Source: Zeugodacus cucurbitae
Lineage: Eukaryota > Arthropoda > Insecta > Diptera > Tephritidae
Direction of reading: 5' to 3'
Assembly (NCBI RefSeq): GCF_028554725.1
Contig: NC_071668.1
Location: forward strand, 5,167,001 to 5,231,000
DNA length: 64,000 nt
The notes beneath the pieces are model-generated. The model was given only the letters and a program-made list of their open reading frames with translations. It was not told where the DNA came from and did not search any database. Of this stretch, positions 12,201 through 27,200 are shown piece by piece. The stretch's first letter is position 1. Each line of letters starts with the position of its first letter. The translations under genes and the position numbers were made by a program.

Positions 12201-15200
12201 TTGGCAAGAAATCATGCGTATACGACAAATGTTGCATACGCTGCCGATGCGCCTGAAGATGTCGGTGTCGCCGGTGAAACTGGAGCGTGACATCTCGCAA
12301 CTCCAAGACGATCATGCCTTCCTGGAGAGCAAATGCACGAACATACTAGCCATATTGAGAAATCGTTTGGCGCTCTGGTTGCGCTACGAACGTCAACTAG
12401 AGTTGGTGCACGATTCCGTGCAGGAGACTGACTTCATGATGGAATTGCTCAAGGTGCACGGACAGGTGGACTACGAACGGCTGCGCAAGGCCACGGAGCG
12501 GCTAGAGGTAAGTGATTTGGTAACAGCTTATAAAATAGTCACCGAAAGTGAGTTGGCGTGCGTCGTAGACTTGATTAAGCAGTCGTCTTTCGCTGCTTAT
12601 AAGTTCTCCAAAATATTTTCCAAACTAAGTTCAAAAAATTTTCGGTTTACTTACTTTCTAATTGATTTTGAGCTTACTACATCTGAAACCTATTTTGACA
12701 AACGCTCTCCAAGCACTTTTAAAACGTTTAATTGCAAGTGCCTCGCGTCTTTAGCGCTGACTTCAGCAAATTACAAGCATATCGGCGCTGTTTCACAATA
12801 CTTCCGTTAAAGAAACCACAAAATGACGTATAAATAAGTAGAAGAAGTCACCACTTTACATACCAATTCGATTGGCTTGCGTTATTTTTAAGGCACTCAA
12901 GACACTGAAGACAATTGTGAATATAATTAGCCATGTCCAAAATGGTAAATGAAGTGCAAATGATTTGCTTTAACTGCTTGAAAGCTGGCGGCGCGTCCAT
13001 TATACACACGCGGGCTCTATAAAGTGTAGCAGTGCGCCACACTGGGGCCCACATGTACTTGTATGTATGTCTGCGCACATGTGTCTTTGCACGTACTAAT
13101 ATGTGTGTGCCAAGAATTTGGGTCTAGCATTAGAAGCGCTTTAGAGAGTGAAGTTTGTGGGGACCGATGGCCTAAGCAAAGTGGCAGCCACTAGGCGCAT
13201 GGGTTTTTTGTGTTTTCAGTTGTTTTTATACTTCTTTACTCTTCAATACTGCTGTTTGCCGATTGCTTTTGTTTTTGTAGTTCTTTTCGGTGACTCTTTT
13301 GTGTTGATTACTTTGTTAGTACGTGTAAAGCTCTTGACGCGAACGGGTGCTCAAACGACGGCATTGGCGGCTGGCAGAACGCTCTATCGCTACTAGTTGG
13401 AATTGTAAATGTGTTTTTTGTTATTGCAAAGCGCATGAATTTCAATTCTCAACCGGCGGAAATATTTCGTGTGGCATAGTTTTTATAATCTAGAGTGCTA
13501 AAATATCATACTAGAAATTAAAATTCTAAAGAAATATTTATGAGAAAGTGAGCAAATGTTTTCGCGCGCCAACTCACTAAGTAAGAGTTCACAAAATAAA
13601 TAAAATATATATTCATACAATAATAAAATAAAAAAATAAAAAATTTAAAAGATATATATATATATATATATTCATATATAATTTATCACTTGTGTTTACC
13701 AGTGCCTTAACCTCCATTGTTTTTTTTCCTGTTTTTTTATCTGCCTGCTGTCGCTTTTGTAAACAAACAGGGTCTTGCTGGTGATTTGCAAAATCGTGAA
13801 ACACTCTTGGATGACTTAAAGACTTCGGCTAAGCCTCTTATCGAAACATGCGATGTACAAATTGTCGAACAGATCGAATCGGCCGTACAGGATGCGGTTG
13901 TAGCATGGAATGATACCTCGGATAATCTGCAACAATTGTGTACACGCTATCAGCGTGCTGTCGAGCTTTGGGAGAAATATCGCAACGCCTCGGCGGCCAT
14001 ACGCAATTACGTTGAACAGCAAATGGATACGGTGAAGCATTTGGAGCAGCCAGTGGAGACATTGCAAAATGCTAAGGTAATTATTGACATTTAAAAATTT
14101 GATTTTTTTGGTTAGGAGTGTGTCATAAAAATGCATAAAAAGTGAAAAAAAGAAAACAAAGCTTTCAAATAGAACGCATTTTGTGGAAATGAAAGTTTAT
14201 TAAGTGATTTGATAATTAGTGTGAGTCTCAAAGATACCGTTATATTATTTTCAGATACCGTTATAAACAAGTTTTAGTGATGGTAGATAAGGTCTGAAAT
14301 ATTTTGAAGCAAAAATATTGAATTTCGAAATTCGAAAATGATAAAAAGCTTAAGTCGACTTAAATTCATACGGATCTTTTATGCCAGTTTAACGAATTAA
14401 TTTCAGATTCGACTCTATATTTAAGCAGAAACAATATCTCCGGTCCAAAAGCTTCAAATTATTATAAAATAACGATAAAAATATATACAGAATGTTACTA
14501 GAAGTTAGAAAATATAACTTGGCTTAAATCGAGTTAAGCTCTTTTAAACATAAATAATTCAAAAAATATTTATTTTTATACAAAAAGTGTTGGAATGCTT
14601 TGAATGTAAAAATTCCATTTTAAAAGCCCTTCTAATTGCTTCAAAATGCTCAATGAGGATTAAATTATTATCAATTACATAATTGAACTACATAAAAATC
14701 TAAAAATTACAACAGAAAATTTATCAAATTTTTTAAGTGTAACTCGCATTAGAACTAAGCTGCTTGGCGGCAAGATGTGTCGCCTTGTTTAAAAAAAATT
14801 TAATTTTAAATTGAGTCAGTTTATAAAATTACACAGTGTGCCCAATTTGGCCACAATTAATATATACGCTATATTAATTAGGCATTTGTTTTCGAGCGCC
14901 AAAGGGCATAATTGATTGCTAAGAACTCGAGTAACTTAATTACAGCGCGCTTATACTACGCTTATGTAAATTAGTTAGCCAATTAGATAATACTACTCGG
15001 GAAGTGACCTGAATTTATTGCGATTGCTCAAATTTATTTTGTAACATAATGGACGCTTTGGAAGTGATTGTGGGCGTACATTTTTTTTAGTGCGTATTAC
15101 TACAAATCATTTATGGTATAAAGTTCAACGGTTCAAGTTTATTTGATTATGCGAGATGAGTTAATTAGAAAATTTCTTGAAGGTTATAAGACACGCAGGT

Positions 15201-18200
15201 TTAGTAGTATGCTTATAGATAGAGCGGCGATAGTAAGAGGAGTCGCTTTACTATATATGTATGTATATTTGTATGTAGACTGCCACAAAATTCAGAAAAA
15301 ATAAAATTTTCTCACGTTTTAAACTATCACTATGACATAATTAATAATTGAATAAAAATTTAGAGTTTTAAGTTTCAGAGGTGTGTTCAAAAAATAACGG
15401 GAATTTTTAAAATTTTGCAGAGAGCGTTCAATTATCAAATTTTTTAAATTAAATTAAAATAAAGTTTCAGAGGTGTGTTCAAAAAATAACGGGAATTTTT
15501 AAAATTTTGCAGAGAGCGTTCAATTATCAAATTTTTTAAATTAAATTAAAATTAGGTTTTAGAGTTGTGTTCAAAAAATAACGGGAATTTTAAAATTTCG
15601 CAGACAGAGTCCAATTGTCAATTTTTTTAATTAAATTAAAATAAAGTTTTAGAAGTGTGTTAAAAAAATAACGGGAATTTTTCAAATTTTGCAATTAAAT
15701 TAAAATCAAGTTTCAGAGGTGTGTTCAAAAAATAACGGGAATTTTTCAAATTTCGCAGAGAGCGTTCAATTATCAAATTTTTGTAATTAAATTTAAAAAT
15801 GGTTTAGAAGTGTGTTCAAAAAATAACGGGATTTTTGAAATTCCGCAGAAAGAGTCCAATTGTCAATTTTTTAAATTAAATTAAAATAATGTTTTAGAAG
15901 TGTGTTCAAAAAATAACGGGAATTTTTAAAATTTCGCAGAGAGTTCAATTCTCAAATTTTTTTAATTAAATTAAAATTAGGTTTTAGACTTGTGTTCAAA
16001 AAATAACGGGAATTTTAAAATTTCGCAGACAGAGTCCAATTGTCAATTTTTTTAATTAAATTAAAATAAAGTTTTAGAAGTGTGTTCAAAAAATAACGGG
16101 AATTTTCGCAGAGAGTTCAATTCTCAAATTTTTTTAATTAAATTAAAATAAAGTTTTAGATGTGTGTTCAAAAAATAACGGGAATTTTAAAATTTCGCAG
16201 ATATGGTCAATTGTCAATTTTTTAAATTAAAATTAAGTTTTGGAGTTGTGTTCAAAAAATAACGGGAATTTTGAAATTACGTTGACATCAATTCTCAATT
16301 TTTTTCACTTTTTATTAGTTTGATACGCATATTTATGTATGTAGGTATGTCACAAAATTTGTTAAAAATATTTGCCAACTTTTTTGGCGCGAAAATGAAA
16401 GTGAGCACAAATTTTGTCGCTTTTTCTTTGAGGCCACTTTGCATTGTTTGCATTTTTTTATTGCTTACAAGTATGGTAATCGAGTGAAATGCTCTGATTA
16501 ATTCTTCAGTGTTGACAGAGAAAAAAGAGAAATATTATGTTTGCATATTTCAAGCTTATCAGCGATTATTAAAATGAACTGCAAGTGGACTTGTGTGTAT
16601 GGAAAATAATGAAGAATACATAAAAAAATATATACAAAGTAACACATAAAAAAAATTAAATATATACAGTGTTACACATACATATTTAAGCTCTTATTAT
16701 ACTGCGGTAGTAAGGCAAGAATTAATAATAAAACCACATTGAGCTTATCGCACATTTAATATTAATGTTTTATTTTATTTTTTATAAAAAGTAAAAGCGC
16801 TGCCTGGCAATATTTGCTAAACCAAGAAAAAAATGTGCTTTAGAGCAAAAAAAAATAAAAAAAATATATTTATATTAGGAAATGAGTAAGCCACAGCATA
16901 GCGTACTGCTGCCTGTTTGCAGTCATTTAATATACACTCTGATATGTTTCATTATCACCAAAACTTTTTCTGAAATTATGCTGCGGGCCACATACATTTA
17001 TGTGCGTTCGTATATATGTCTGTATGGAATTCGCTGACAAATTAGCTGTAAACTGCCGCTTGACAATGTTGGAATGCTACAAATCCCTACTCAATGTCGC
17101 AGAGATAAGCTGGCTGATTGATATACATATGTACATGTATGTATATAGAAATTTATTTATGTTTGCTTGCACAAATTCATGCTGGAGCATATTCAAAATT
17201 GTTTGAGGTGACAATATTCTACTCAAGTAGATCTTTATTGTATCATATTGCACAAAAATGTAAACAGTATGATATCATAATAACAAAAATTTCAAAAATA
17301 TCAAAAAAAAAAAAAAAAAAAATGGAAAAACCAAAAAATAATTTAACACTGAATTTCTAGCTTTTTTTTATAAAAAACTGAGCGCTTTATTTGCTATAAA
17401 AATATTGTTGAAGCAATATTTTTACATTGCCAGGTAGATAGTGGAATAATGAAGTCATATTTGTATATACATGAGACACTCTTAAGTTGTTATGCTGACA
17501 TAAGTAGCATTCAGCTGGCAGAGGTAGCTCGTATATGTGTGTATATCCAATACAATATGTCACCAAATATATGTTATTTGACTAATAATTTTCAAATATA
17601 GCATTTTTGTGTATTTCAAGCGTTTTTGAGTTACATACATATATTTGGTATAACATTTGTTGTTGTATATTCAAACCACCACATGCCATATTTGCCATGT
17701 TGTTTGGAGAAAATCATTTCACTGGTCAGTATGTGCTCGGCATTCATGTGCACTGGACTTAACAATATAAATCAATAATCTAAATAAATAGTTATTAGTA
17801 AAATGTAATTAAAAGCGCAAGAGACTAAAGTTAGCCAAACACATGTGTTGTTGTACCCACATACATACACATATACACATATATATTTTAGACATATATG
17901 TACCGCTATATATTTAAGAAACACATGCATTTTAATACATACAAACTATAGTGTCACGCAATCAATAATGTGTCCTTTTTACTATCGATTATCTGTGTGC
18001 TGTGTTAGCGACCACACACAGGTCACTCATACGCACTGGTGTACATTTTGAGCAGTTGTTAAGTGAGATGTTTGTTGCATTTCCGCTATATGTTGTTGCA
18101 TAAAGTGAAATATTTAGTGACACATTTATTTACTGCACATATTTACACATATACTAGTCACTTGCAACAACAACAACAAAGCTTGCATATAATATTTACT

Positions 18201-21200
18201 TATATATAGCGAATAGTGAGTGAATATTTGCTTGTGATAGTGTACGGTAAATGTCAACGTACGCGCAAAGTAGCCATTAGTGGCACGTAGTAAATGCAAG
18301 ACGACAGTAGTGGCACAAATTTAGAAGTTGGCAGCATAAATTGTAAGAAGAAGTGAACGGCATAAGAGAGCGTACACAGACATATGTATTATATATAAGA
18401 GCAAATACAATAAGCATATATAAAATTAGTTGTGGCAGTGTGAGGAGATTGTAGATTTTGAGAAAATAGTATGTTAAGAAAATAGCAAAAGGCACTGCAT
18501 GCTTAGAAGCATTATAAATGTGCGGTGACGTGTGAGCTAAATAGTTTTCTAAGAAAATCATGAACAGTAATATTTCCAAGTAGGCTTATAGCTATGTATT
18601 TTAACCATTTTATATATATTATGCTTCCAATAATGTATATTTTTATATTTATTATATTTTAAACTCTTCCCCCACAGATCTGCCATGATAATTTGAATGT
18701 ACAAACGGATCGTTTGTCTGAGTTGCGCGATATCGTTACGAAAATAGCCGCCGATATTGGTTTGGATGCCTCCGGCCTCATGCAAGGCGAATTGGATGCT
18801 TTAGGCCAACGTTTGCAAGACTGCAAGGAGGCCATTACCACATTGGCCAATGTGGCCGAAGCCAAGGATAAAGAACGCAAGGCCATCGATGAGAATGTAC
18901 AACAAACGAAGTCGTACTTGAACAATGTACAGAAGGTGAGTTAGCAATGACTTTAACAACACAAACAAAAATACTTTGAACTCACATATATGTATATACA
19001 AAAATTACACTTGTATATAAGGTACTTATGTACAACACAACAGTAAACAATACATAATTTGTTTGTAATTGCCAATTACGCAGGCACACCAGCGCAATTT
19101 GTCAGTTCCCATGCCACAGCGCGTTTATCAAAGTGTGGCGCCACACATGCGTGTGTATGCTAAAGCTTTGTATGCCACAACGTCGCATTCAAGTTCATTA
19201 ATTCCTTAATAGAATTAAATAGTTTAGATTGCGCTTGAAGATATCATAAATCTCCTGTGTTTCTGCCGCTTCCCATGCTTCTTCTTTTTGTGTGGCACAT
19301 TGATTTCATTAATTTATTAGCAGGTTTCCTCGCCTCACGATATGGCGCACCCACACATATCGTGTATAGGTAATATAAACATATATATATATATGAAGAA
19401 GCTAATATGTATGAATTGAAAGGTGTGCGTTTGTGCTTTTGATTGCTGAGTTTTCGCGAAAATGTAAAAAAATTAAAAAAAAAATTAGGTCGGCACGTTT
19501 TCGAGAATAGAAGTTTATGGGTTCTTTTTGCAGGCAGCCTTACATAATTACTTAAATAAGTTATTGGTAATATTGGAGAAATGTGGCATGCCCTAAGGAT
19601 ATGTGTTGTCAATATAATTTCATATATTTTTATTTATATTGTGACTAAAAAATATTTTTAGTACAAAAAATTAGTTGTACTAAAATTATTTGAAAAATAT
19701 TTCTTATAAAAAAATGATTGAATAAAAAATATTAATAAATAATAATATAAATAATAATAAAAATTAATAATATTTTTAGTACAAAATTATTTGAAAAAAT
19801 ATTTACAATAAAAAAATAATAAAAAATAAATAAAAAATAATTTAAAAATTAGTACTAAAAATATGTGATACGTACTAAATTTTTTTCAATAATTTTTTGA
19901 TAATTTAAAAAATTTTTAATTGAACAAAAATTATTTAAAAGAAATTGTTCTAAAAAAATTAAATTAAAAATTAGTACTAAAAATTAGGTGTACTAATTTT
20001 TTTATGTTGATTATTTGAAATGTAAGTAACAATGTACCAACGATAATTAATTAAATAAATTTTTTTAATTTAGTACAAATTTAGCACAAATTTGAAAATT
20101 TAGTATTTATAGGATTTTAGTGAAAAATTCAAATTTATTGTTTGTATTAGTACACAAATTACTTTTTGGAAATCTTTCCAATTGTAATTTAGTTTTGAAT
20201 TGAGTACTACAAATTTCACATAGAATTCTTTAGAATATTTTTAGTACAATTTTTCTTCATACATAAATTAAATTGTTTTTTTGTACCAAAATTTAAATAT
20301 GTGTTTTATTTATTATTATAAATGTGTATTATTTATTAATATTTTTTTAAGTAAACATACGCCTTAAAAAAGAATATCAAAAATTTTGTACTAAAAAATT
20401 TTAGAACAATATTTTGAATAATTTTTAGGCAACGTTGTTTATTTTTCTTGCTCAGTTCTAAAAATGTGGTTATTATTAATATATATTTTCTATCTCTATT
20501 AACAAAAAATATTACAAAATGTTTAGTAAACAAAAAAAGAAGTGTACTAAAAATCCAGTTAGTACTAAAATGGGCTTGACTTTAGCCAGAAAAGATTATC
20601 ATAACTTCATACCATACAATTTATCAATATAAGATTTGATTTAATTCCTCGGAATGTAGGCCTATCCTGATACTTTCCTTACCACTTCACTGTAGGTTCA
20701 TTAAAAGCATTATATAGCCATAAAAAGGCGCGTGTCAGTGGGTACATAAGAGTATCAAAACACATATAAACTGCTCGCCAGGTGGGAGTGTATTTCACTG
20801 TTGTTCGTTTGGATTTATTTTGACTTTGAAGCGCCGCCACAAACACGTTCTGTTATGCGGTGAGGTCATTATCAAATTATAGGAAGTTAAACTTTTTTGC
20901 AATTACCTTAGAGGAATGTAAATTGGTGAAACGAAGAAAAACAATGTGAGGCAAGCGCTAATACATATGTATAGGGCAGCAAATAAGAGTATATAGCACG
21001 AATTTGCAAATAATTTGTTGATTGAGAGACACAACTTTGTGGGTGGGAGGCGCTGCTATTTGCATACAGTTCGAACTGCCGCAGACAGGCTTAATGTTCT
21101 CGTGTTTGTATTTGTAATTGTTGGCAATTGTTGTAATTGTAATGCTTGCAACTGGCAATTTAATAATGCAGGCTACTGCAATTACAACAAAATGTGGCAC

Positions 21201-24200
21201 AAACAATGTGGCAATTTTACTAGCATTTAAACACTATTCGCATTCAGACGCCAACGTAGTTGAGCGCATTTTCCGAGTGCGCTCTCATACATTTATATAA
21301 AATTAGCATTTTTATTAATCCAAAAATTCGCGAAAATAAAACTAAAATGTCTTTGCCTCGTCATTTACAGGATGTCGATCGCCAAGCACAGGTCACCGCT
21401 GCCGGTGTGCCTAGCGAAGAGCAGCTGACGGCCTTGCGTACCCACTTACAGACATTGGCGCGCACGGAGGAAGAACTGAAGCAATTGCGTGAGCGCAATA
21501 TTGAGAACATCGCAACGGAGCATGGCAATTTGGCTGACGATGACAACACCATCATTGAAGTGTTGGAGTTGTGGCAGAAGATATTCCAGGACACGTTCCA
21601 AGAGTATCATCGGCTCTCCACACGTTTGCTGCGCAGTCAGAACAGCGCTGAGGCATTGAAGTTGTGGCGTCAGTACTTGCAACATGTGCAACAATTCCTC
21701 GCTTGCAACATACCCGAAGACTACACCAGCCTCAAAGAGCAGCAACATCTGTGTGAGATTCACCAGAATCTACTAATCTCGCAGCAAAATGTGCTCGCCA
21801 CACACACGGAGGCCGAGCAGCAACTCGAACCTGCGCTCGCTGAACAATTCAAGGTGTTGACCAACATGCATAACGAGACGCTGTCGCGTATTATGCAACG
21901 CAATAACGAGTTAGAGGCACGCATGACTGCTTGGAATAAATATCGCGCTGATTTGGCGGTCTTACTTGAGTGGTTGAAGGAGCGTGAGAAGGAGCGCACA
22001 CGCTTGCAACTGCGCTACATACACCTGAAGCGCGTGCCACGCCTCAAGCAACGCTTGGACGAGCTGCTGCAACAGTTGCCAGCGGGCGAAGCAATGTTGG
22101 CGAAGTTGAAGGAGCAACAAACTGATTTACTGCGCTTCTGCGATGATGCGCTTGCCACCTCCATACGCATGGAGCAGTCCAGTGTAGCACAACGCATTAA
22201 CAACTTGAAGGCGGCGCTCGAGACATGGAACAGCTTCTTGGTGAAAATTTCACAGCTGGCAAGCTCTTATGAACAGCGTGTGACTCAGTTGGATACCGAG
22301 TTCGATAAGGTCCAAGAATTAGTAACCAAAACGAATGCGCTGTTACCTACCAGCTCCAGCGACATACAGGATTGTCTGAGTAAACTACGCGCGCAACAGG
22401 TGCATCTCTCGACACTCACACAAGATCTCGAAGCACTCAATGTGACACAAGAGGAGCTCAAGGAATGTATTAGCCCACACGACATGAAGGCCATAAGACA
22501 GAAGATTTGGCTGCATTGGCAGCAACATGCCGATCTCGAATACCAACTCTCGACTTTGATCAACATTATTGAGGAACGTTTGTCATTGCATGCGCACTTC
22601 AACACGCGCTACGAGCGTTTGACGCATTGGTTGAACGGACTGGAGCACCGTGTTGAGCGTGACTCAGACATCTCAGCAATCGCGAATCCGGAAGACGCCG
22701 CACGCCAGCTGGATAAACAAATCACCGCTGAGCTGCAATTGCGCGAAAAGGATCGTGAATGGCTACTCTCTAGGGGACGTGAGCTCATCTCACTCTACAC
22801 AGACAATTCGCGTAATGCCGAGGCCATTCGTCATGAGGTGCAAGAGAAATCCGATATGCTCATCGATCGTTGGGAACGACTGAAGTACCTGAGCAAGCAG
22901 CGCGCCAATAAGATTGGCGATTTGAAGATGACACTGCTGCGGCTGGAGGAACGCATTGCCTTAATACGTGCCTGGATGTTCGAAGTTGAGACCGAATTGG
23001 ATAAACCGCTCACATTTGACTCGTACACGCCACCAGTTATCGAGGCGAAACTGAAGGAGCACGAGAAGATACAACGCTCCATTGAGAATCACAGTAGCAA
23101 TGTTGGTGAAGTGTTGAATTTGGTTGAAATGTTGCTGAATGATGCGGATACCTGGCGCTCGCATGTGAACACCTCGAACCTAGGTGTATCGGCGCAGAAT
23201 CTCGAGAAGCGCTGGAAGAACGTGTGTCAACAATCTGCAGAACGCAAACAACGCATACTTACCACATGGAATTTGTTGCAGCAATTGATCAAATTCACGA
23301 CTGAGTACAAAACATGGCTGAGCAAACAGGAGTCGGACATTGCCGCCTTCGAACGCGACTTAACATCTTTGTCGAAGGAGGATGCAGTTGCACGTCAAAA
23401 GGCTGTCGAAACCAAGCTACGTGAGCTCGAGGCACAAGAGGCGCCACTCAACCAGCTGGCACAGACCTATGCCAAACTCATGATGAGCGCTGGCGTGGAC
23501 CCTGAGAACATACAGAACCTCACCATGCCCACAAAGGTAATGTTGGCGAAGTGGCGTCAACTTGGTCCACGTTGCCATGCCGTTATCGATGTCATCGACA
23601 AAGATGTCAAACTGCGTCGTGATTTCGAGAAGGCGCAACAGGAGGCCGTACACGCACTGACCGGCATACAAAACGAACTCGAACGCTTGCAAAAGCAACA
23701 GCCAAACACACCCGCTGAGGCACAAGCTGCCTTGAAACGTGTCGAAAACCTTGAAGCCAAACTGAAACAAGCCGGCGAGAAGGTCGAAAGTGCCGACAAA
23801 CTAGCGGGTGAAACCAAGAACAAGGCGAAACAAGACGAACTGACGCGCATCATAACGCTCATCACGCAATACACCACCATCTGGCGTGAGCTGCAAACGC
23901 GCATAGTCACAATCAAAACCGAATGGATCGCAAGAGCTGCTGCCGCCGCTACCGGTGTGGCCGGCGCTGTTGCCGAAGCCGCAATCACCGCGACACACGC
24001 GTCCGGTGCCGATGCTGGCGTGCAAGTGAACACTTTGTCACAGCGCAAACTGCGCAAGGCACAAATGCAACGCGAAACCTCTATCACCGCCAAGGATGCC
24101 TACATCATGGAGCTGGAGACAGCGATCAAGGAGTGTCAAACGAATCTCGACGATTTGCAGCGCACCATTTGCGACAAGACACGCAAACCGGGTCCGCAAA

Positions 24201-27200
24201 AGATGTCCAAACTGATTGGCAACGCACAATCGTCCACCGAGCTGGTGAAGCATTTGAGTCAGCTGTTGCTGAGCGAATGCCAAGCGAACGCCGATGAGGC
24301 GCAAACCGAGACCGTGGCAGAGCTGGCGCTGCGCTTCGAAACATTGCTGTCGCAATGGAAGACGCGCCAACAGCAAGATCAAAAAGCTAGGTAAGTGACG
24401 TCTCAGCAACTGTTTTGTGTTTCTTATATTTATGTGTAAATATTGGTGTTGGGTACTCATATATATTATTCTCTGTTCTCTTGTTTATTTACACACACTA
24501 CACACAAACTATAACACTGAATTTTTGAAAATACAAATTAACACACGCCTTAAAACATGCTTCATGCTCTCACGCGCTCAAAACGCTATGTGTCAAATTC
24601 GCAAATGCATTTCCATATCAAAAAACAAAAAATGATTAACAGAAGTGCGCTTCCCGCTGCATACAAACTGACCTGTCCACAGTAAGTGCCATTACACTGT
24701 AATTATAATTGTACATACATACTTTAACATAACCATAAATTTAAGTAAACGATCATGACATTTCGGTGTTCCACATTTGTTAATAACTCATAGATTCCCT
24801 TCCTTTATAATACAAATCACTAATTCATCCATTTTCTCTCTCTCTCTTTCTCACGAAACAGTGAGGTCGGACGCCTGACGTGCCCGCTTTGCACACAACG
24901 CAATTGGCAGCAGATCGACAACGATCTGTGGCGCCTCGAGCAATGGCTGCAGTTCGCCGAAGGCACACAAAAGTCACAAACCACACCACCCTCCAATATT
25001 GAACTGCTCGAGGATGTGGTGCAAGATCATCGTGAGTTCCTGCTCGATCTCGAGAGTCACAAATCGATTGTGATGAGTTTGAATGTGGTCGGCGATCACT
25101 TGGCCACACACACATTGGACACTGATAAGGCGCGACAATTGCGCGATCGTCTCGAAGCCGACAATCAGCGTTGGAATGCAGTTTGCATGATCGCTGCCAA
25201 ATGGCAGGGTCTCCTGCAAACGGCGCTCATGGGCAATAGCGAATTCCATCAGATCATCGATGAGCTGTGCGCTTGGTTGCAACAAACCGAACAGAATATC
25301 AAGTCATCGGAACCGGTCGATTTGACCGAGGATCGTAGCGTATTGGAAGCGAAATTCCGTAAATTCAAGGAGTTGCGCGCCGAACTGGAACGCTGTGAAC
25401 CGCGTGTTGTGAGTTTACAAGATGCGGCCGACCAGTTGTTGAAGTCCGTGGACGAGACGAGCGCCGAGTCGACACACACCTATGCAAGGTAAGCGAGCGC
25501 ATGCGCCAAGCCGCAGGGCGGAACGATCAAAGTCTAGGGGGTTTGTACAAAACAAAAGTTGTGTAAGAACTTACGATACGTTTGAAAGTGGGCAGAAAAT
25601 CATATAGTTTGTGAACAAAAAAAAAAACAAAAACACACATAAAAAAAGAAAAAGAAAAGAGAAAATTCAAAGCTAAAAGAGTATAAAATTATTTGGGAAA
25701 CGCGTATTAAGAAATCATAATAAAATTTGTTGCTAAGAATGGGCTGAGATGAATAGTAACAGTATTTAATGTAGTCGTAGCAGTAGTAGTATAGTTTTTG
25801 CTTTCTTTAACTTGCATTGTAGACTACTTGAACTGAATTGTAGTATTTTGGAAATTTATAATTTTTTAGTATTTTTAATATCAGTATTACACAATTTGTT
25901 TCTTAGTATTATATTACTTTTAAACCACATCCCTCACGTGTCATAGTGCTTTGTTTGAAATTCAAAAAAGTTTATGTGTTCGAAATTCGAAATTATATAC
26001 TAACACTTACTTGTAGTTTTCGGCTTTATTTCTAACATGAATTTCGTTCAAGATTTTGCTTTAAAATATTATACCCGATAAAAACTATGTAAAGGGATTC
26101 TAAGAGTGGGCACATATATTAAATTAAAGCTTATTATTTCAATTTTTGAAGCTTTCATTTGTGAAAGCTGTTGTTAAGCTAATTAAAGCAATTCTAACAT
26201 CTTTGGATCTTGAAGCTTTCATCTGTAGTAAGTGAAAGCTTCATTTATATAAAGCTTTATTTATATTAAGCTAATTAAATAAATTCTAACACATTTTGAT
26301 CTAAAAGCTTTCATCTGTGAAATCAACTGTTATGTCGAAGCTTTCATCTGTGAAAGCTTCATTTAAGAACTTCGAAAGCTTTTAAGCTCTCAAAATCATA
26401 TATTTAATATGTGTGCACCGTTGCTAAAACAGTTATTTTTTAATTGCACTTTTCGACAGCTTTCATAATTATTTCCATTGCACTTGGGGCTTTAAAAAGT
26501 AAAAAAAGTAAAATAAAAATCATCACGCAAATTATGGCGTCTTGTCCAGAGCTTGCTTTAAGGCAAATAGATTCATGTGTATTCCGTCAGTTTAAACTAC
26601 TTCATACATCTCGTTTTCTATATATATTTTATAACAGTATATAACCCAATGTTATTTTATAGCTTTTACCATTCTACTTTAATACTTTACTTTATCGCCA
26701 TATTACTCTTTGATTCTCTTTACCTTTTTATTGTAATACATAATATATATATGCGTACATAAACATATGTTATATATAATATAATTTTGTTGAACAAATC
26801 TATATATTTTTTGCTTAACAAAAACACAAAAAAAAACAAATTTCCGAAAACAAAATTGGAATGAACGCTTTCTTATTGTTCTTGTTGGCGTTCTTTTGGT
26901 TGCGTATTTGGTTTGATGCACTTATTTTTGTTTAAACTCGAAACTTTTCGTCCGCCCATTCTAACACTTCATCCAAATGATTATCTCCTAAGTTCACTAA
27001 CATTCGCATTAAATCGAAGAACCCTTTCCAGATTGACTGATCTGCGCTTGCGTCTACAATCGTTGCGACGCCTATCCGGCATTTACATCGTGAAGTTGGG
27101 CGCTGTGCTCGGCTATGATGGTGATAATATGGGCGTATCGCTGCATATGTTGTCGAATGAGGTAAGTTAAAGGGGTGAGGAGTGGATAGAAAATTAAAAA

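Noticed and set aside
15371..16303. CRISPR-like regular repeats
   Set aside because: Eukaryotic intron; the spacers are themselves repeated and the core is a transposon terminal repeat.
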